Assembly: GCF_017744655.1 (NCBI RefSeq)
Contig: NZ_JAGIAW010000001.1
Coordinates: 434,001-498,000 of the forward strand
From: Devosia sp.
GTDB lineage: Bacteria; Pseudomonadota; Alphaproteobacteria; Rhizobiales; Devosiaceae
DNA length: 64,000 bases
Direction: 5' to 3'
Every line of letters begins with the position of its first letter. Position 1 is the stretch's first letter. Below the pieces are notes generated by a model. It had not been told where the DNA came from. It did no database searches and saw only the letters and a program-made list of their open reading frames with translations. Shown here one piece after another: positions 46,253 to 56,204 of the stretch. The translations under genes and the position numbers were made by a program.

Positions 46253-47985
46253 CCATTGCTGCAGACGGTCTCGTCCCCACCATTTCCCTCGACGGCGTGC
46301 GGAAGGCGCGGGGCAATCTCACCCAAGCCCGCATCCGCTGGATGATTCTGGCGCTGGTGCTCGGTTTCGGCGCCGTCGGCGGACGCCTCGTGCAGCTCGG
46401 CATGGTCGAAACCGACACGACCATCGAAGGCCAGACGCGCGACGCCATCACCGCGACCCGTCCGCCCATCCTCGATCGCAACGGTCTCGAAATGGCCGTC
46501 GATATTCGCGTACCTTCGCTTTATGCCGAGCCGCGTCGTATCATCGACATCGAAGAGGCGGTGACAAAGCTGCGCACAGTGCTGCCCGATCTCAGCGAGG
46601 AGTGGCTGCGCAATCGCCTCACCGGCGACAAGGGCTTTGTCTGGCTCAGGCGCGAGCTGACCCCGGCCATCGAAGAGCAGGTCATGCGCCTCGGTATTCC
46701 GGGGATCGACTTCATCACCGAATCCAAACGCTTCTACCCGGCGATGAACGAAGCTTCGCATGTTCTGGGCTCCACCAACGTGGACAACCAGGGTATCGCC
46801 GGCATTGAGCGCCATATGGACACCGAATCCATCGCGCTGCTGCAGGAACTGGGCCTAGCGCGCGGCAATGCGTTGACCCCGGTTGAACTCAGCATCGACA
46901 TGCGCGTGCAGCATGTGCTGCACGACCAGCTTACAGATGCCATGACTCGCTACCAGGCCATCGCCGCCGCCGGCGCGATGATGGATATTTACACCGGTGA
47001 AATCGTCGCTCTGGCTTCCCTGCCGGACTTCAATCCCAATGATCCCGCTTCTGCGCTGGTGAAAGACACTTTCAACCGCGTCACATCCGGCATTTTCGAA
47101 CCTGGCTCGATCTTCAAGACCGTCACCATGGCTGGCGCCCTGGATAGCGGCATGGTGCGCATCACCGACGACTTCGATGCGCGTTATGGCGTGCGCTTCG
47201 GTCGCTATACCATCGACGATTTCCACGGCAAGCACCGCATCCTGAGCCTGCCGGAGGTCTACAAATACTCGTCGAACATCGGTACGATCCGCGTCATGCA
47301 GGCCATGGGCAAGGACAATTATCGCGCCTTCCTCAGCCGCATGAAGTTCGACCAGCGCGTGCAGTTCGAATTGCCGGAAATGCGTGTCCCCAGCGTGCCC
47401 AAGGAACTCTCCGAGGTCGGCGCCGCCACGGCGTCCTTCGGCCACGGCCTTTCGGTTTCCCCGCTCCACATGCTCACGGCCTATGCTGCCTTCGTCAACG
47501 GCGGCAACTATATCGCGCCGACCCTCTACAAGCGCAGTGTCGCCGAAGCCGAGCCGCTCTATGAGCGCGTCATCCAGCCGCAAACGAGCGCCTATATTCG
47601 TTATCTCATGCGTCTTAACGCGATTTCGACCGGTGGCTCTGGCTCGCAGATGAACAAGGCGGCGCAAGGCTACCGCGTGGGCGGCAAGACCGGCACCGCT
47701 GAAAAGGTGGTCGATGGACGCTATTCGTCCAACAAGGTCACCAATTTTTTCGCCTCGGCTTTTCCCCTCGATAATCCGCGCTATGCGATGGTCATCATGG
47801 TGGACGAGCCGAAGGCAGAGAACCCGCAGTCCGGCACCACTGCCGGCTGGAATGCGGGTACGCTCACCGGCAGGGTTGTGCAGCGCATAGCGCCCATGCT
47901 TGGTATTGCCCCGGATTTTGAGGGTTTGCTTGATCAGCAGATCGTTCCGCCAGAAGTCAGGCGGATCTTTCCAGAAGGATATTGA
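46249..47985 (+). CDS. ftsI: Septal peptidoglycan transpeptidase FtsI (PBP3)
   Basis: A 578-residue class B penicillin-binding protein that crosslinks septal peptidoglycan. One membrane helix (about residues 28-48) precedes the dimerisation domain (ATRPPILDRNGLEMA). The transpeptidase motifs are S-x-x-K at Ser287 (GSIFKTV), SSN at 341-343 and KTGT starting at Lys480 (VGGKTGTAEKV). It is inserted in the inner membrane and works with FtsW. It overlaps ftsL by four bases and precedes murE by three. Confidence 0.95.
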   Translation: MTIAADGLVPTISLDGVRKARGNLTQARIRWMILALVLGFGAVGGRLVQLGMVETDTTIEGQTRDAITATRPPILDRNGLEMAVDIRVPSLYAEPRRIIDIEEAVTKLRTVLPDLSEEWLRNRLTGDKGFVWLRRELTPAIEEQVMRLGIPGIDFITESKRFYPAMNEASHVLGSTNVDNQGIAGIERHMDTESIALLQELGLARGNALTPVELSIDMRVQHVLHDQLTDAMTRYQAIAAAGAMMDIYTGEIVALASLPDFNPNDPASALVKDTFNRVTSGIFEPGSIFKTVTMAGALDSGMVRITDDFDARYGVRFGRYTIDDFHGKHRILSLPEVYKYSSNIGTIRVMQAMGKDNYRAFLSRMKFDQRVQFELPEMRVPSVPKELSEVGAATASFGHGLSVSPLHMLTAYAAFVNGGNYIAPTLYKRSVAEAEPLYERVIQPQTSAYIRYLMRLNAISTGGSGSQMNKAAQGYRVGGKTGTAEKVVDGRYSSNKVTNFFASAFPLDNPRYAMVIMVDEPKAENPQSGTTAGWNAGTLTGRVVQRIAPMLGIAPDFEGLLDQQIVPPEVRRIFPEGY

Positions 47986-47988
47986 TTC

Positions 47989-49431
47989 GTGTCTCTTAGC
48001 GTCTCGCAACTGCTCGAAGGTTCTGGCGCCCGCCCCAAGAAGGGGTTGGGCACGGTCTTTGGCCTCAACTCGGACAGCCGTCGCATCGAGCCGGGAGATA
48101 TCTTCTTCGCGCTGCCGGGGCAGAAGGTCCATGGCAATGAATTCATCGCCGATGCCGTGCATCGGGGTGCATTGGCCATCGTCACCGACATACACCCAGT
48201 TGGCGATCCCGGCGTGCCGGTGATCGTCGTCAAGGATGTTCGCGCCTCCTATGCCCGCGCCGCCTCGCGCGTGTTCGAACCGCAGCCGGAAATCTCGGTC
48301 GCCGTCACCGGCACCAATGGCAAGACTTCAGTCGCCTCCTTCGTGCGCCAGATCTGGGATCATGCCGGCGTGCCCGGCGCCAGCGTCGGTACGCTTGGCG
48401 TGCAGACCGCCACCCGCACTATCGAAGGCGCGCTGACCACGCCGGATTCGCGCACGCTGCACCAGGCCCTCCGCGCCCTCCGCGCCCAGGGCGTCGACCA
48501 CGTCGCCGTCGAAGCCTCGAGTCACGGCCTCGACCAGCGCCGCCTCGACGGCATCCACTTCGAAGCCGTCGCCTTCACCAATCTCAGCCGTGACCATCTC
48601 GACTATCACGCCGACATGGACGAGTACCGCAACGCCAAGTTGCGCCTCTTCTCCGACCTTCTGGTCGATGGCGGCGCCGCCATCGTCAATGTCGACGATC
48701 CCGAATACGAGCCCTTCATGTTTGCCGCGCTCTCGGCCAATGCGACCCTGCTGACGGTCGGCAAGGAAGGCGCCTATATCGAGATCATTTCGATCACTAC
48801 CGAAGGCTACGGCCAGCGCGTGCAGATTCGTCACATCGGCGAGCTGGTGGATTTCCACCTGAAAATCCCAGGCGAGTTCCAGGTCTCGAACGCCCTGATC
48901 GCCGCAGCCCTTGCCATGTCCTCTGGTGTGGACAAGAACGATGCCTTTGCCGCACTGCCGCACCTCGTCGGCGCCGTCGGCCGCCTCGAACTTGTCGGCG
49001 AGTACAAGGGCGCTGCCATCTTCATCGACTATTCGCACAAGCCCGAAGCCCTGCGCACGGCGCTCAACACGCTGCGTCCCTACGTCAAGGGCAAGCTCCG
49101 GGTCGTCTTCGGCTGCGGCGGCGACCGCGACAAGGGCAAGCGCCCGCAAATGGGCGCAATTGCCAGCGAACTTGCCGATGACGTCATCGTGACGGACGAC
49201 AATCCGCGCACCGAAGACGCTGCCGCCATTCGCGCCGAGATCCTGGCCGAGGCAAAAGGGGCCAAGGAAGTTGCCGATCGCAAGAAAGCCATCGAAACGG
49301 CGATCAAGTCCTTGCAAAAGGGCGACGTCCTGCTCATCGCCGGCAAGGGGCACGAGACCTACCAGATCATCGGCACGACCAAGCACCATTTTTCGGACCA
49401 TGAAGTGGTGGCCGAGGCAATCAAGGGCTGA
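47989..49431 (+). CDS. murE: UDP-MurNAc-tripeptide synthetase MurE
   Basis: A 480-residue cytoplasmic ligase that adds the third stem residue to UDP-MurNAc-L-Ala-D-Glu. The ATP loop TGTNGKTS lies at residues 107-114. The motif D-N-P-R at about 404-407 (DDNPRTED) marks specificity for meso-diaminopimelate. Start is GTG three bases after ftsI. The following gap holds a palindromic repeat, so murF may have its own promoter. Confidence 0.95.
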   Translation: MSLSVSQLLEGSGARPKKGLGTVFGLNSDSRRIEPGDIFFALPGQKVHGNEFIADAVHRGALAIVTDIHPVGDPGVPVIVVKDVRASYARAASRVFEPQPEISVAVTGTNGKTSVASFVRQIWDHAGVPGASVGTLGVQTATRTIEGALTTPDSRTLHQALRALRAQGVDHVAVEASSHGLDQRRLDGIHFEAVAFTNLSRDHLDYHADMDEYRNAKLRLFSDLLVDGGAAIVNVDDPEYEPFMFAALSANATLLTVGKEGAYIEIISITTEGYGQRVQIRHIGELVDFHLKIPGEFQVSNALIAAALAMSSGVDKNDAFAALPHLVGAVGRLELVGEYKGAAIFIDYSHKPEALRTALNTLRPYVKGKLRVVFGCGGDRDKGKRPQMGAIASELADDVIVTDDNPRTEDAAAIRAEILAEAKGAKEVADRKKAIETAIKSLQKGDVLLIAGKGHETYQIIGTTKHHFSDHEVVAEAIKG

Positions 49432-49460
49432 GGTCAACTCCCGGCGCGCTCTATCCTTCT

Positions 49461-49562
49461 TCACCCTCCCCCTTGCGGGGAGGGTCGGGGAGGGGGTATG
49501 GCGCCCCTCAAACGATAGGGTGGTGGGCACCCCCTCCCATCCTCCCCCGTCAAGGGAGGTGT
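49461..49562. repeat. Intergenic palindromic repeat, family D
   Basis: About 100 bases between murE and murF contain two GC-rich hairpins, ACCCTCCCCCTTGCGGGGAGGGT-type at the left and CCTCCCCCGTCAAGGGAGG at the right, with outer TCACCCTCC/GGAGGTGTC ends. The plan is the same as families A-C (two hairpins in inverted order), but the sequence differs. Only one copy is seen in this window. Confidence 0.75.
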
Positions 49563-49602
49563 CATATCGAGTTCGACACGGTGCCAGCGTGAGAGTCGAT
49601 TC

Positions 49603-50991
49603 ATGACCCAACCTCTCTACACCCTAGACGCCGTCCTTGCCGCCACCGGCGGCCGCGCCGACGGCGTTAAGGCCGACGCCATCCGCTCCATTTCCATCGA
49701 TTCCCGCGAAATCGGCCCCGATGCGCTCTTCGTCGCCATCAAGGGCGATCGCTTTGATGGCCACGATTTCGTCGACACCGCCCTCGCCAATGGCGCTGCC
49801 GCAGCGCTTGTCAGTCGCGGCACCGGGGCAGGTCGCATCACCGTCCCCGACGCCCTTGAGGGCCTCGTCGACCTCGCCCGCGCCGCCCGCACCCGCAGCC
49901 GCGCCCTCATCGTCGGCGTCACTGGCAGCGTGGGTAAGACCACGACCAAGGAAGCGCTTCGCATTGTCTTCGAAGCGGCGGGCGAAACCCACGCCTCCAT
50001 CAAGAGCTTCAACAACCACTGGGGCGTGCCGCTGATGCTCGCCCGCATGCCCGAAACGGCGCAGTTCGGCGTCTTCGAAATGGGCATGAATGCTCCCGAC
50101 GAAATCCGGCCACTCAGCCAGTTGGTCCGCCCCCATATCGGCGTCATCACCACCATCGCGCCCGCGCATCTTGAAAAGCTCGGCAGTCTCGAAGCCATCG
50201 CCCGCGCCAAGGCGGAAATCTTTGAGGGAATCGAACCCGGCGGCACCGCCGTCATCAATGCCGATCACCCGCAGATTGAGCTTCTCCTCGAATTGGCTCG
50301 GACGGCAGGAATAAATGTCGTCACCTTCGGCTTCGCCCGCGGCACCGACTGGCAGATCCTCGATGCGGAAACCGCTGGCGATCGCAGCTTTGCCACCGTC
50401 CTCAACGGCGATACCCGTCACGCCCTCATCATCGGTGTTGCCGGCCGCCACATGCTCAGCAATGCAACTGCGGCCTTGGCCGTCGCCAGCCTTGCTGGCG
50501 TTGCGCCCGAAATCGCCCTTCGCGCTCTCGCAGGTTTTGGTCCGCAGCCGGGTCGCGGCCAGCGCATCCATCTGGGGCCAAAAGAAAAACCGGTTCTCCT
50601 CATCGACGAAAGCTACAACGCCAATACTGCCTCGATGACCGCCGCGCTCGACGTCTTCGGCTCGGTTTCCGCGCCCGGCGGCAAGAAGGTCGTGGTTCTT
50701 GGCGACATGCTTGAACTCGGTGAAGCCGGTCCTGCGCTCCATGCCGGCCTTGCCGACACGGTTCGCAATAGCGGCGCGGATAAGGTCTATGTCGTGGGCG
50801 CCAATATGGCGCGGCTTGCCGAAGCGCTCCCCAAAACCCTGTCTTCCCGGCATTTCACAACCGTCGAAGAAGCCACTCCAGAACTGCTCGCCGAGCTTGC
50901 CTATGGTGATGCAGTTATGGTCAAAGGATCGAACGGCATTGGGCTTTCCCGCCTTGTTGCCGCCATCAAAGACAAGTTTGAACAGCGTTAA
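49603..50991 (+). CDS. murF: UDP-MurNAc-tripeptide:D-Ala-D-Ala ligase MurF
   Basis: A 462-residue cytoplasmic ligase that completes the pentapeptide stem by adding D-Ala-D-Ala. The ATP loop GVTGSVGKTTTKEAL lies at residues 104-118; other segments are KSFNNHWGVPL, FEMGMNAPDEI and IDESYNANTASMTAAL, all typical of MurF. It receives D-Ala-D-Ala from Ddl (56205-57125). It is followed by mraY after 27 bases. Confidence 0.95.
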   Translation: MTQPLYTLDAVLAATGGRADGVKADAIRSISIDSREIGPDALFVAIKGDRFDGHDFVDTALANGAAAALVSRGTGAGRITVPDALEGLVDLARAARTRSRALIVGVTGSVGKTTTKEALRIVFEAAGETHASIKSFNNHWGVPLMLARMPETAQFGVFEMGMNAPDEIRPLSQLVRPHIGVITTIAPAHLEKLGSLEAIARAKAEIFEGIEPGGTAVINADHPQIELLLELARTAGINVVTFGFARGTDWQILDAETAGDRSFATVLNGDTRHALIIGVAGRHMLSNATAALAVASLAGVAPEIALRALAGFGPQPGRGQRIHLGPKEKPVLLIDESYNANTASMTAALDVFGSVSAPGGKKVVVLGDMLELGEAGPALHAGLADTVRNSGADKVYVVGANMARLAEALPKTLSSRHFTTVEEATPELLAELAYGDAVMVKGSNGIGLSRLVAAIKDKFEQR

Positions 50992-51018
50992 AGCGCCCAA
51001 TCAGGACAATAAGAGAGC

Positions 51019-52104
51019 ATGCTCTATTTTCTCGGCCAGTTGGGTGACTCCCTCGCCGCGTTCAACGTCTTCCGCTACATCACTTTCCGCACCGCGGGGG
51101 CGATGATCACGGCCCTGTTCTTCGTCTTCATGTTCGGTCCGGGCATGATCGCGCTGCTGCGTCTCAAGCAGGGCAGGGGCCAGCCGATCCGCGAAGACGG
51201 CCCGCAGACGCACCTCCTCACCAAGAAGGGCACGCCGACCATGGGCGGGCTGATGATCCTCTCGGGTGCCGTCATTTCGACCCTGCTGTGGTCGAACCTT
51301 TCCAACGGTTACGTCTGGGTGGTGCTCTTCGTCACCATCGGCTTTGGCGCCATCGGCTTTTACGACGACTATCTCAAGGTCAAGCGTATGAGCCACAAGG
51401 GTTTTGGCTCGAAGCAGCGTCTGCTTCTCGAAGCCATCATCGGCTGTATCGCCGCCTTCGCCATTTCCCAGCTCGCCGCCGGTTCCTACGGCACCTCGCT
51501 GCTCTTCCCCTTCGTAAAAGACCTCGCGGTCAATCTCGGTTACTTCTACATCCTCTTCGGCGGCTTCGTCGTCGTGGCGGCCGGTAACTCGGTCAACCTC
51601 ACCGACGGTCTCGATGGCCTCGCCATCGTCCCGGTCATGGTCGCCGCGGGTTGCTTCGGCTTCATCGCCTATCTCGTCGGCAGCCAGAACTATGCCGATT
51701 ATCTGCTGCTCAACGCTGTTCCCGGCACGGCCGAGCTCGCCGTCGTCTGCGGCGCGCTGATCGGCGCCGGCCTCGGCTTCCTCTGGTTCAATGCTCCGCC
51801 GGCCCAGATTTTCATGGGCGATACCGGCTCCCTGGCCCTTGGCGGCGCGCTCGGCACCATCGCTGTCGCCACCAAGCACGAAATCGTCCTCGGCATCATC
51901 GGCGGCCTCTTCGTGCTCGAAACCGTCTCGGTGATCGTGCAGGTGACCTCGTTCCGCCTGACAGGCAAACGTGTGTTCCGAATGGCGCCCATTCACCACC
52001 ATTTCGAGCACCTCGGCTGGACCGAAAGCCAGGTGGTGATCCGCTTCTGGATCATTTCCTTCGTGCTGGCGCTGATCGGGCTATCGAGCCTCAAGCTGCG
52101 CTAA
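51019..52104 (+). CDS. mraY: Phospho-MurNAc-pentapeptide translocase MraY
   Basis: A 361-residue membrane enzyme with about ten helices that transfers phospho-MurNAc-pentapeptide to undecaprenyl phosphate, giving lipid I. The active-site segments are [34 protein letters not shown] and the histidine-rich [12 protein letters not shown]. In related bacteria murD follows directly; here 240 bases without a gene precede ftsW. Confidence 0.96.
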   Translation: MLYFLGQLGDSLAAFNVFRYITFRTAGAMITALFFVFMFGPGMIALLRLKQGRGQPIREDGPQTHLLTKKGTPTMGGLMILSGAVISTLLWSNLSNGYVWVVLFVTIGFGAIGFYDDYLKVKRMSHKGFGSKQRLLLEAIIGCIAAFAISQLAAGSYGTSLLFPFVKDLAVNLGYFYILFGGFVVVAAGNSVNLTDGLDGLAIVPVMVAAGCFGFIAYLVGSQNYADYLLLNAVPGTAELAVVCGALIGAGLGFLWFNAPPAQIFMGDTGSLALGGALGTIAVATKHEIVLGIIGGLFVLETVSVIVQVTSFRLTGKRVFRMAPIHHHFEHLGWTESQVVIRFWIISFVLALIGLSSLKLR

Positions 52105-52130
52105 GACACGACTCACGTTCTCCCCATCCC

Positions 52131-52207
52131 ATCGTCATTGCCGGGCTTGTCCCGGCAATCCATCTCGCCTCCGCATGGACCACCGGGACAAGCCCGGTGG
52201 TGACGAT
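52131..52207. repeat. Dispersed palindromic repeat, family B copy 2
   Basis: The element begins ATCGTCATTGCCGGGCTTGT and ends GCCCGGTGGTGACGAT. The left hairpin is TTGCCGGG/CCCGGCAA and the right CCACCGGG/CCCGGTGG. It is the second family B copy (first at 27771-27843) and fills the slot between mraY and ftsW where murD normally lies. The remaining 137 bases before ftsW show no gene. Confidence 0.85.
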
Positions 52208-52344
52208 AACTGGGGCAATTCTCCAGCCACAAAACTCACACAGGCTTTCCGGCTGACTCGCAAAACGCGAAATCCCTTACCAAATCGGTAACCACCGCTC
52301 GGTACAATTGTCTGCAGTTTGTATCGAGTAGCCGGCCCAGCCAC

Positions 52345-53511
52345 ATGATGTTCTCCCGCGCCGAAAAAACGCCCCTCGCCGAATGGTGGTGGTCGATTGA
52401 CCGCGAATTGCTTTCCGGCCTGATCCTGCTCCTCATCTGCGGCATGGTCCTCAGCCTTGCCGCGAGCCCGCCGGTGGCCGAGCGTATCGGCCTCAATGAG
52501 TGGCATTTCGTCATTCGTCACGCCATGTTCTGCGCACTGGCCGTGCCGGTCATGCTGGCGACCTCGCTCCTCAGTCACCGTCAGGCGCGCTTTGCCGCCC
52601 TTGGTACGCTGATCATCATGACCATTCTCCTCTGGGCAACGCTGCGCTTCGGTACGGAAGTGAAGGGCGCGCGCCGTTGGGTGACTTTTGTCGGTCAGTC
52701 CGTGCAGCCTTCTGAGTTCGTGAAACCTGCTTTCGCCGTCATCGGCGCCTGGCTCTTCTCCGAATATATGATCCACCGCAACGTGCCCGGGCGCCTTATC
52801 GCCACGGCGCTCATGCTGGTCATCGTCGCCGGCCTCTTGCTCCAGCCCGACATCGGCCAGACCGCGCTGATCCTCGCCACCTGGGCCGTGCTACTTTTCC
52901 TATCCGGCATTTCCTGGTGGATCATTTTTGGCCTTGCCGGTGCGGCCGGCGGTCTCCTTGTTGGCGCCTATGTCTTCTTCCCGCACTTCGCTCGACGCAT
53001 CGATACGTTCCTCAACCCCGAAGGCGGCGGCAATACCTACCAGATCGACCGCGCTCTCCAGTCGCTTGCGGAAGGCGGCTGGTTCGGCCGTGGTCCCGGC
53101 GAGTCGATGGCCAAAAAGCTCATCCCCGACGCGCACGCCGATTATGTCTTCTCGGCTGCTGCCGGCGAATACGGCATCCTGTTCTGCATGGCGCTCGTCG
53201 GCCTCATCGCTTTCATCGTGCTCCGTGCCATGATGGGTGCGCAGCGCCAGCAAAGCCTCTTCGCCCGCCTTGCCGCCTCCACAATCGCCATCCAGTTTGC
53301 CATGCAGTCGGGCATTAACCTCGCGGTGAATCTCAACCTGATTCCCCCCAAAGGCATGACGCTGCCATTCGTGTCCTATGGCGGCACGTCCATGCTTGCC
53401 GTTGCCTTCGGCATGGGGTTGATGCTCGCCATGACAAGAACCAAGCCCGAGGAGCGCATGACTACCGGCATACCATCCTATCGCAGCGCCGTGGTCGCTC
53501 CTGCTGAATGA
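52345..53511 (+). CDS. ftsW: Septal peptidoglycan glycosyltransferase FtsW
   Basis: A 388-residue SEDS-family membrane protein with about ten helices that polymerises septal glycan from lipid II together with FtsI. Family segments are SVQPSEFVKPAF, LLQPDIGQTALIL and PFVSYGGTSMLAVAFGMGL. Start codons at 52345 and 52348 (ATGATG) are equivalent. Its stop overlaps murG (ATGA). Confidence 0.94.
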   Translation: MMFSRAEKTPLAEWWWSIDRELLSGLILLLICGMVLSLAASPPVAERIGLNEWHFVIRHAMFCALAVPVMLATSLLSHRQARFAALGTLIIMTILLWATLRFGTEVKGARRWVTFVGQSVQPSEFVKPAFAVIGAWLFSEYMIHRNVPGRLIATALMLVIVAGLLLQPDIGQTALILATWAVLLFLSGISWWIIFGLAGAAGGLLVGAYVFFPHFARRIDTFLNPEGGGNTYQIDRALQSLAEGGWFGRGPGESMAKKLIPDAHADYVFSAAAGEYGILFCMALVGLIAFIVLRAMMGAQRQQSLFARLAASTIAIQFAMQSGINLAVNLNLIPPKGMTLPFVSYGGTSMLAVAFGMGLMLAMTRTKPEERMTTGIPSYRSAVVAPAE

Positions 53512-54623
53512 AGACTTTTGTACTCATGGCCGGCGGCACCGGCGGCCATCTCTTTCCTGCCATGGCCCTCGCGCAGGAGTTGATCCGGCGCGGCCATGCC
53601 GTCGAGCTGATGACGGACCATCGTGTCGAAGGCTACGGCCAGGATTTCCCGGCCCGTCGCATCCACATGGTCCCCTCGGCCACCCCGAGCCTCACCAATC
53701 CCTTCAAGTTCGCCGGTGCCAGTTTTACGATTGCCAAGGGCGTCGCAAAATCCTTCGGCATTTTGCGCGCGCTGCGCCCTGACGCCGTCATCGGCTTCGG
53801 CGGTTATCCGACCTTTCCGCCCTTCATCGCCGCGAGCCTGCTCAGCGTGCCCGGCATCCTCCACGAGCAGAACGCCGTCATGGGCCGCGCCAATCGCGCG
53901 CTCAGCCGCTTTGCCGATGTGCTTGCCCTGAGCTTTGCAAAGACCCGCTTTGCCGATGATCAGGGCCTCGACAAGGTTCTCACCGGCAATCCCGTCCGCG
54001 ACAGAGTCCGCGCTATCGCTGCCAGCCCCTTTCCTGAGCTTTCCGCGACCAGCCCGATCAATCTCGTTGTTTTCGGCGGCAGCCAGGGCGCCCGCGCCAT
54101 TTCGGACATCGTACCCGAAGCCATCTCGCTGCTGCCTGACGCCCTGCGCTCGCGCCTCCGTATCGTCCAGCAGGTGCGCCAGGAAGATCTTGATCGCGTC
54201 ACCAAGATCTATCGGACTTCACGCACCAGCGTCGAACTCGCGCCCTTCTTCACCGATCTGCCCGAGCGCATTGCCCAGTGCCACCTGGTCATCGGTCGCT
54301 CCGGCGCCTCGACCATTGCCGAGTTGACTGTCATCGGTCGTCCCTCGATCCTCATTCCGCTGCCCGGTGCGCTCGATGCCGACCAGAAGAACAACGCACT
54401 TGTGGTTGAAGCCGGCGGCGGCGGCTGGGTGATGGAACAAGCCGCGCTTTCGCCGCAATCGCTTGCCACTCGCCTCGAGACACTGTTTACCGACCCCACT
54501 AGCCTTAGCAAGGCTGCCAGCGCCGCACAGGCACTCGGTCAGCCCCGCGCCGTTGAAAAGCTCGCCGACCTCGCCGAAAGCCTGGCCGGCCAGGGCACAA
54601 GCACATTGGAATCCGCCTCATGA
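53508..54623 (+). CDS. murG: UDP-GlcNAc:lipid I N-acetylglucosaminyltransferase MurG
   Basis: A 371-residue membrane-associated glycosyltransferase that makes lipid II. The N-terminal loop [16 protein letters not shown] (residues 7-22), [22 protein letters not shown] and [11 protein letters not shown] are diagnostic, as is [13 protein letters not shown] near the UDP-GlcNAc pocket. It overlaps ftsW and murC by four bases each, so the three are co-translated. Confidence 0.95.
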   Translation: MKTFVLMAGGTGGHLFPAMALAQELIRRGHAVELMTDHRVEGYGQDFPARRIHMVPSATPSLTNPFKFAGASFTIAKGVAKSFGILRALRPDAVIGFGGYPTFPPFIAASLLSVPGILHEQNAVMGRANRALSRFADVLALSFAKTRFADDQGLDKVLTGNPVRDRVRAIAASPFPELSATSPINLVVFGGSQGARAISDIVPEAISLLPDALRSRLRIVQQVRQEDLDRVTKIYRTSRTSVELAPFFTDLPERIAQCHLVIGRSGASTIAELTVIGRPSILIPLPGALDADQKNNALVVEAGGGGWVMEQAALSPQSLATRLETLFTDPTSLSKAASAAQALGQPRAVEKLADLAESLAGQGTSTLESAS

Positions 54624-56038
54624 AAATGCCCCGCAATATCGGCCCGGTCCACTTTATCGGCATCGGCGGCATCGGCATGAGCGGCATTGCCGAAATCCTG
54701 CACAATCAGGGCTATACGGTCCAAGGCTCCGACGCCTCGCTCAATCCCAATGTCCAGCGCCTCAGGGACATGGGCATCAAGGTCGAAATCGGCCAGAGCG
54801 GCGACAATCTCGGCAAGGCCGAGGTCGTCGTCGTCTCCTCCGCCATCAAGCGCGACAATCCCGAACTGGTCGAAGCCCGTGCCCGCGCGCTCCCCATCGT
54901 GCGCCGCGCCGAAATGCTCGCCGAACTTATGCGCTTCAAGACCGCCATCGCCATTGGCGGCACGCACGGCAAGACGACGACGACGACGCTGGTCGCGACG
55001 CTCCTCGACGCCGGTAACCTCGACCCCACCGTCATCAATGGCGGCATCATCAATGCCTACGGCACCAATGCGCGCCTCGGGGCAGGTGAGTGGATGGTGG
55101 TCGAGGCCGACGAATCCGACGGCACGTTCACAAAGCTTCCCGCCGACGTTGCCGTCATCACCAATATCGATCCCGAGCATCTCGACCACTACGGCGACTT
55201 CGAAGGCGTGAAAAAGGCCTTCCACCAGTTCGTCGAAAACGTGCCCTTCTACGGCTTTGCCGTCATGTGCCTCGATCACCCCGAGGTGCAGTCGCTGGTT
55301 GGTGAAATCCGCGACCGCCGCGTCATCACTTATGGCCGCAACCCACAGGCCGACGTACGTCTGCTCGATATCGAGAACCGCGACGGCGTGCAGCATTTCT
55401 CAGTCGAGATTCGCGACCGCATTCGCCAGACGCAGCTCCGCATCGATGGCCTCGAATTGCCGATGCCGGGCATCCACAACGCCCTGAACGCAACGGCCGC
55501 CATCGCCGTGGCAGATCAGCTCCACGTTCCCGCCGAAGCCATCCGCAAGGGCCTCAAGGGCTTTACCGGCGTGAAGCGTCGCTTCACCAAGACCGGCGAA
55601 GTCGGCGGTGTCACTGTCATCGACGACTATGGTCACCACCCGGTCGAAATCGCCGCCGTGCTCAAGGCCGCGCGCCAGTCCGCCCGCCGCGATGTCGTCG
55701 CCGTGGTCCAGCCGCACCGCTTCAGCCGCGTACACGACCTCTTCGACGACTTCGCCGCCTGCTTCAACGATGCCGACACCGTCATCGTCGCCCCCATCTA
55801 CGCTGCCGGCGAACAGCCGCTACCAGGTGTGACGCACGAAGAGCTGGTCAACCGCATCCGCGCCCGCGGCCATCGCGATGCTCGCGTGCTGAACAAGCCC
55901 GAAGACCTCGCCGCACTAGTCGCCTCGCGTGTTGAAGACGGCGACTACGTCGTCTGCCTCGGCGCCGGCAATATCACCCAATGGGCGGCGGCTTTGCCGG
56001 GTGAATTGGGTAAGCTTATGGGGAAAGAGCCCTCGTGA
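54620..56038 (+). CDS. murC: UDP-MurNAc:L-alanine ligase MurC
   Basis: A 472-residue cytoplasmic ligase that starts the peptide stem. The N-terminus [17 protein letters not shown] and the ATP loop [16 protein letters not shown] (about residues 114-129) are typical, followed by [11 protein letters not shown] and [14 protein letters not shown]. In related bacteria murB comes next; here a palindromic repeat and then ddl follow. Confidence 0.95.
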   Translation: MKMPRNIGPVHFIGIGGIGMSGIAEILHNQGYTVQGSDASLNPNVQRLRDMGIKVEIGQSGDNLGKAEVVVVSSAIKRDNPELVEARARALPIVRRAEMLAELMRFKTAIAIGGTHGKTTTTTLVATLLDAGNLDPTVINGGIINAYGTNARLGAGEWMVVEADESDGTFTKLPADVAVITNIDPEHLDHYGDFEGVKKAFHQFVENVPFYGFAVMCLDHPEVQSLVGEIRDRRVITYGRNPQADVRLLDIENRDGVQHFSVEIRDRIRQTQLRIDGLELPMPGIHNALNATAAIAVADQLHVPAEAIRKGLKGFTGVKRRFTKTGEVGGVTVIDDYGHHPVEIAAVLKAARQSARRDVVAVVQPHRFSRVHDLFDDFAACFNDADTVIVAPIYAAGEQPLPGVTHEELVNRIRARGHRDARVLNKPEDLAALVASRVEDGDYVVCLGAGNITQWAAALPGELGKLMGKEPS

Positions 56039-56044
56039 TAGCCT

Positions 56045-56167
56045 CCCCCTCATCCGGCGCGGCGCGCCACCTTCTCCCCGATGGGGAGAAGAACAGATCG
56101 GCGACCACCTCTTATTCCTCTCCCCATCGGGGAGAGGTGGCTCGGCGCAGCCGAGTCGGTGAGGGGG
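56045..56167. repeat. Dispersed palindromic repeat, family C copy 2
   Basis: The element begins CCCCCTCATCCGGCGCGGCG and ends CCGAGTCGGTGAGGGGG. The two internal hairpins (CTTCTCCCCGATGGGGAGAA and CTCTCCCCATCGGGGAGAG) are nearly identical to those of the copy at 2645-2765. It begins only six bases after the murC stop and occupies the position where murB is normally found. Confidence 0.87.
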
Positions 56168-56204
56168 CTTCTATCCACACGCTCAAACTTCGCGGAGACG
56201 ACCT

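Noticed and set aside
52105..52344. A degenerate murD remnant
   Set aside because: The stretch is only 240 bases, a third of it is the family B repeat, and no frame shows MurD motifs.
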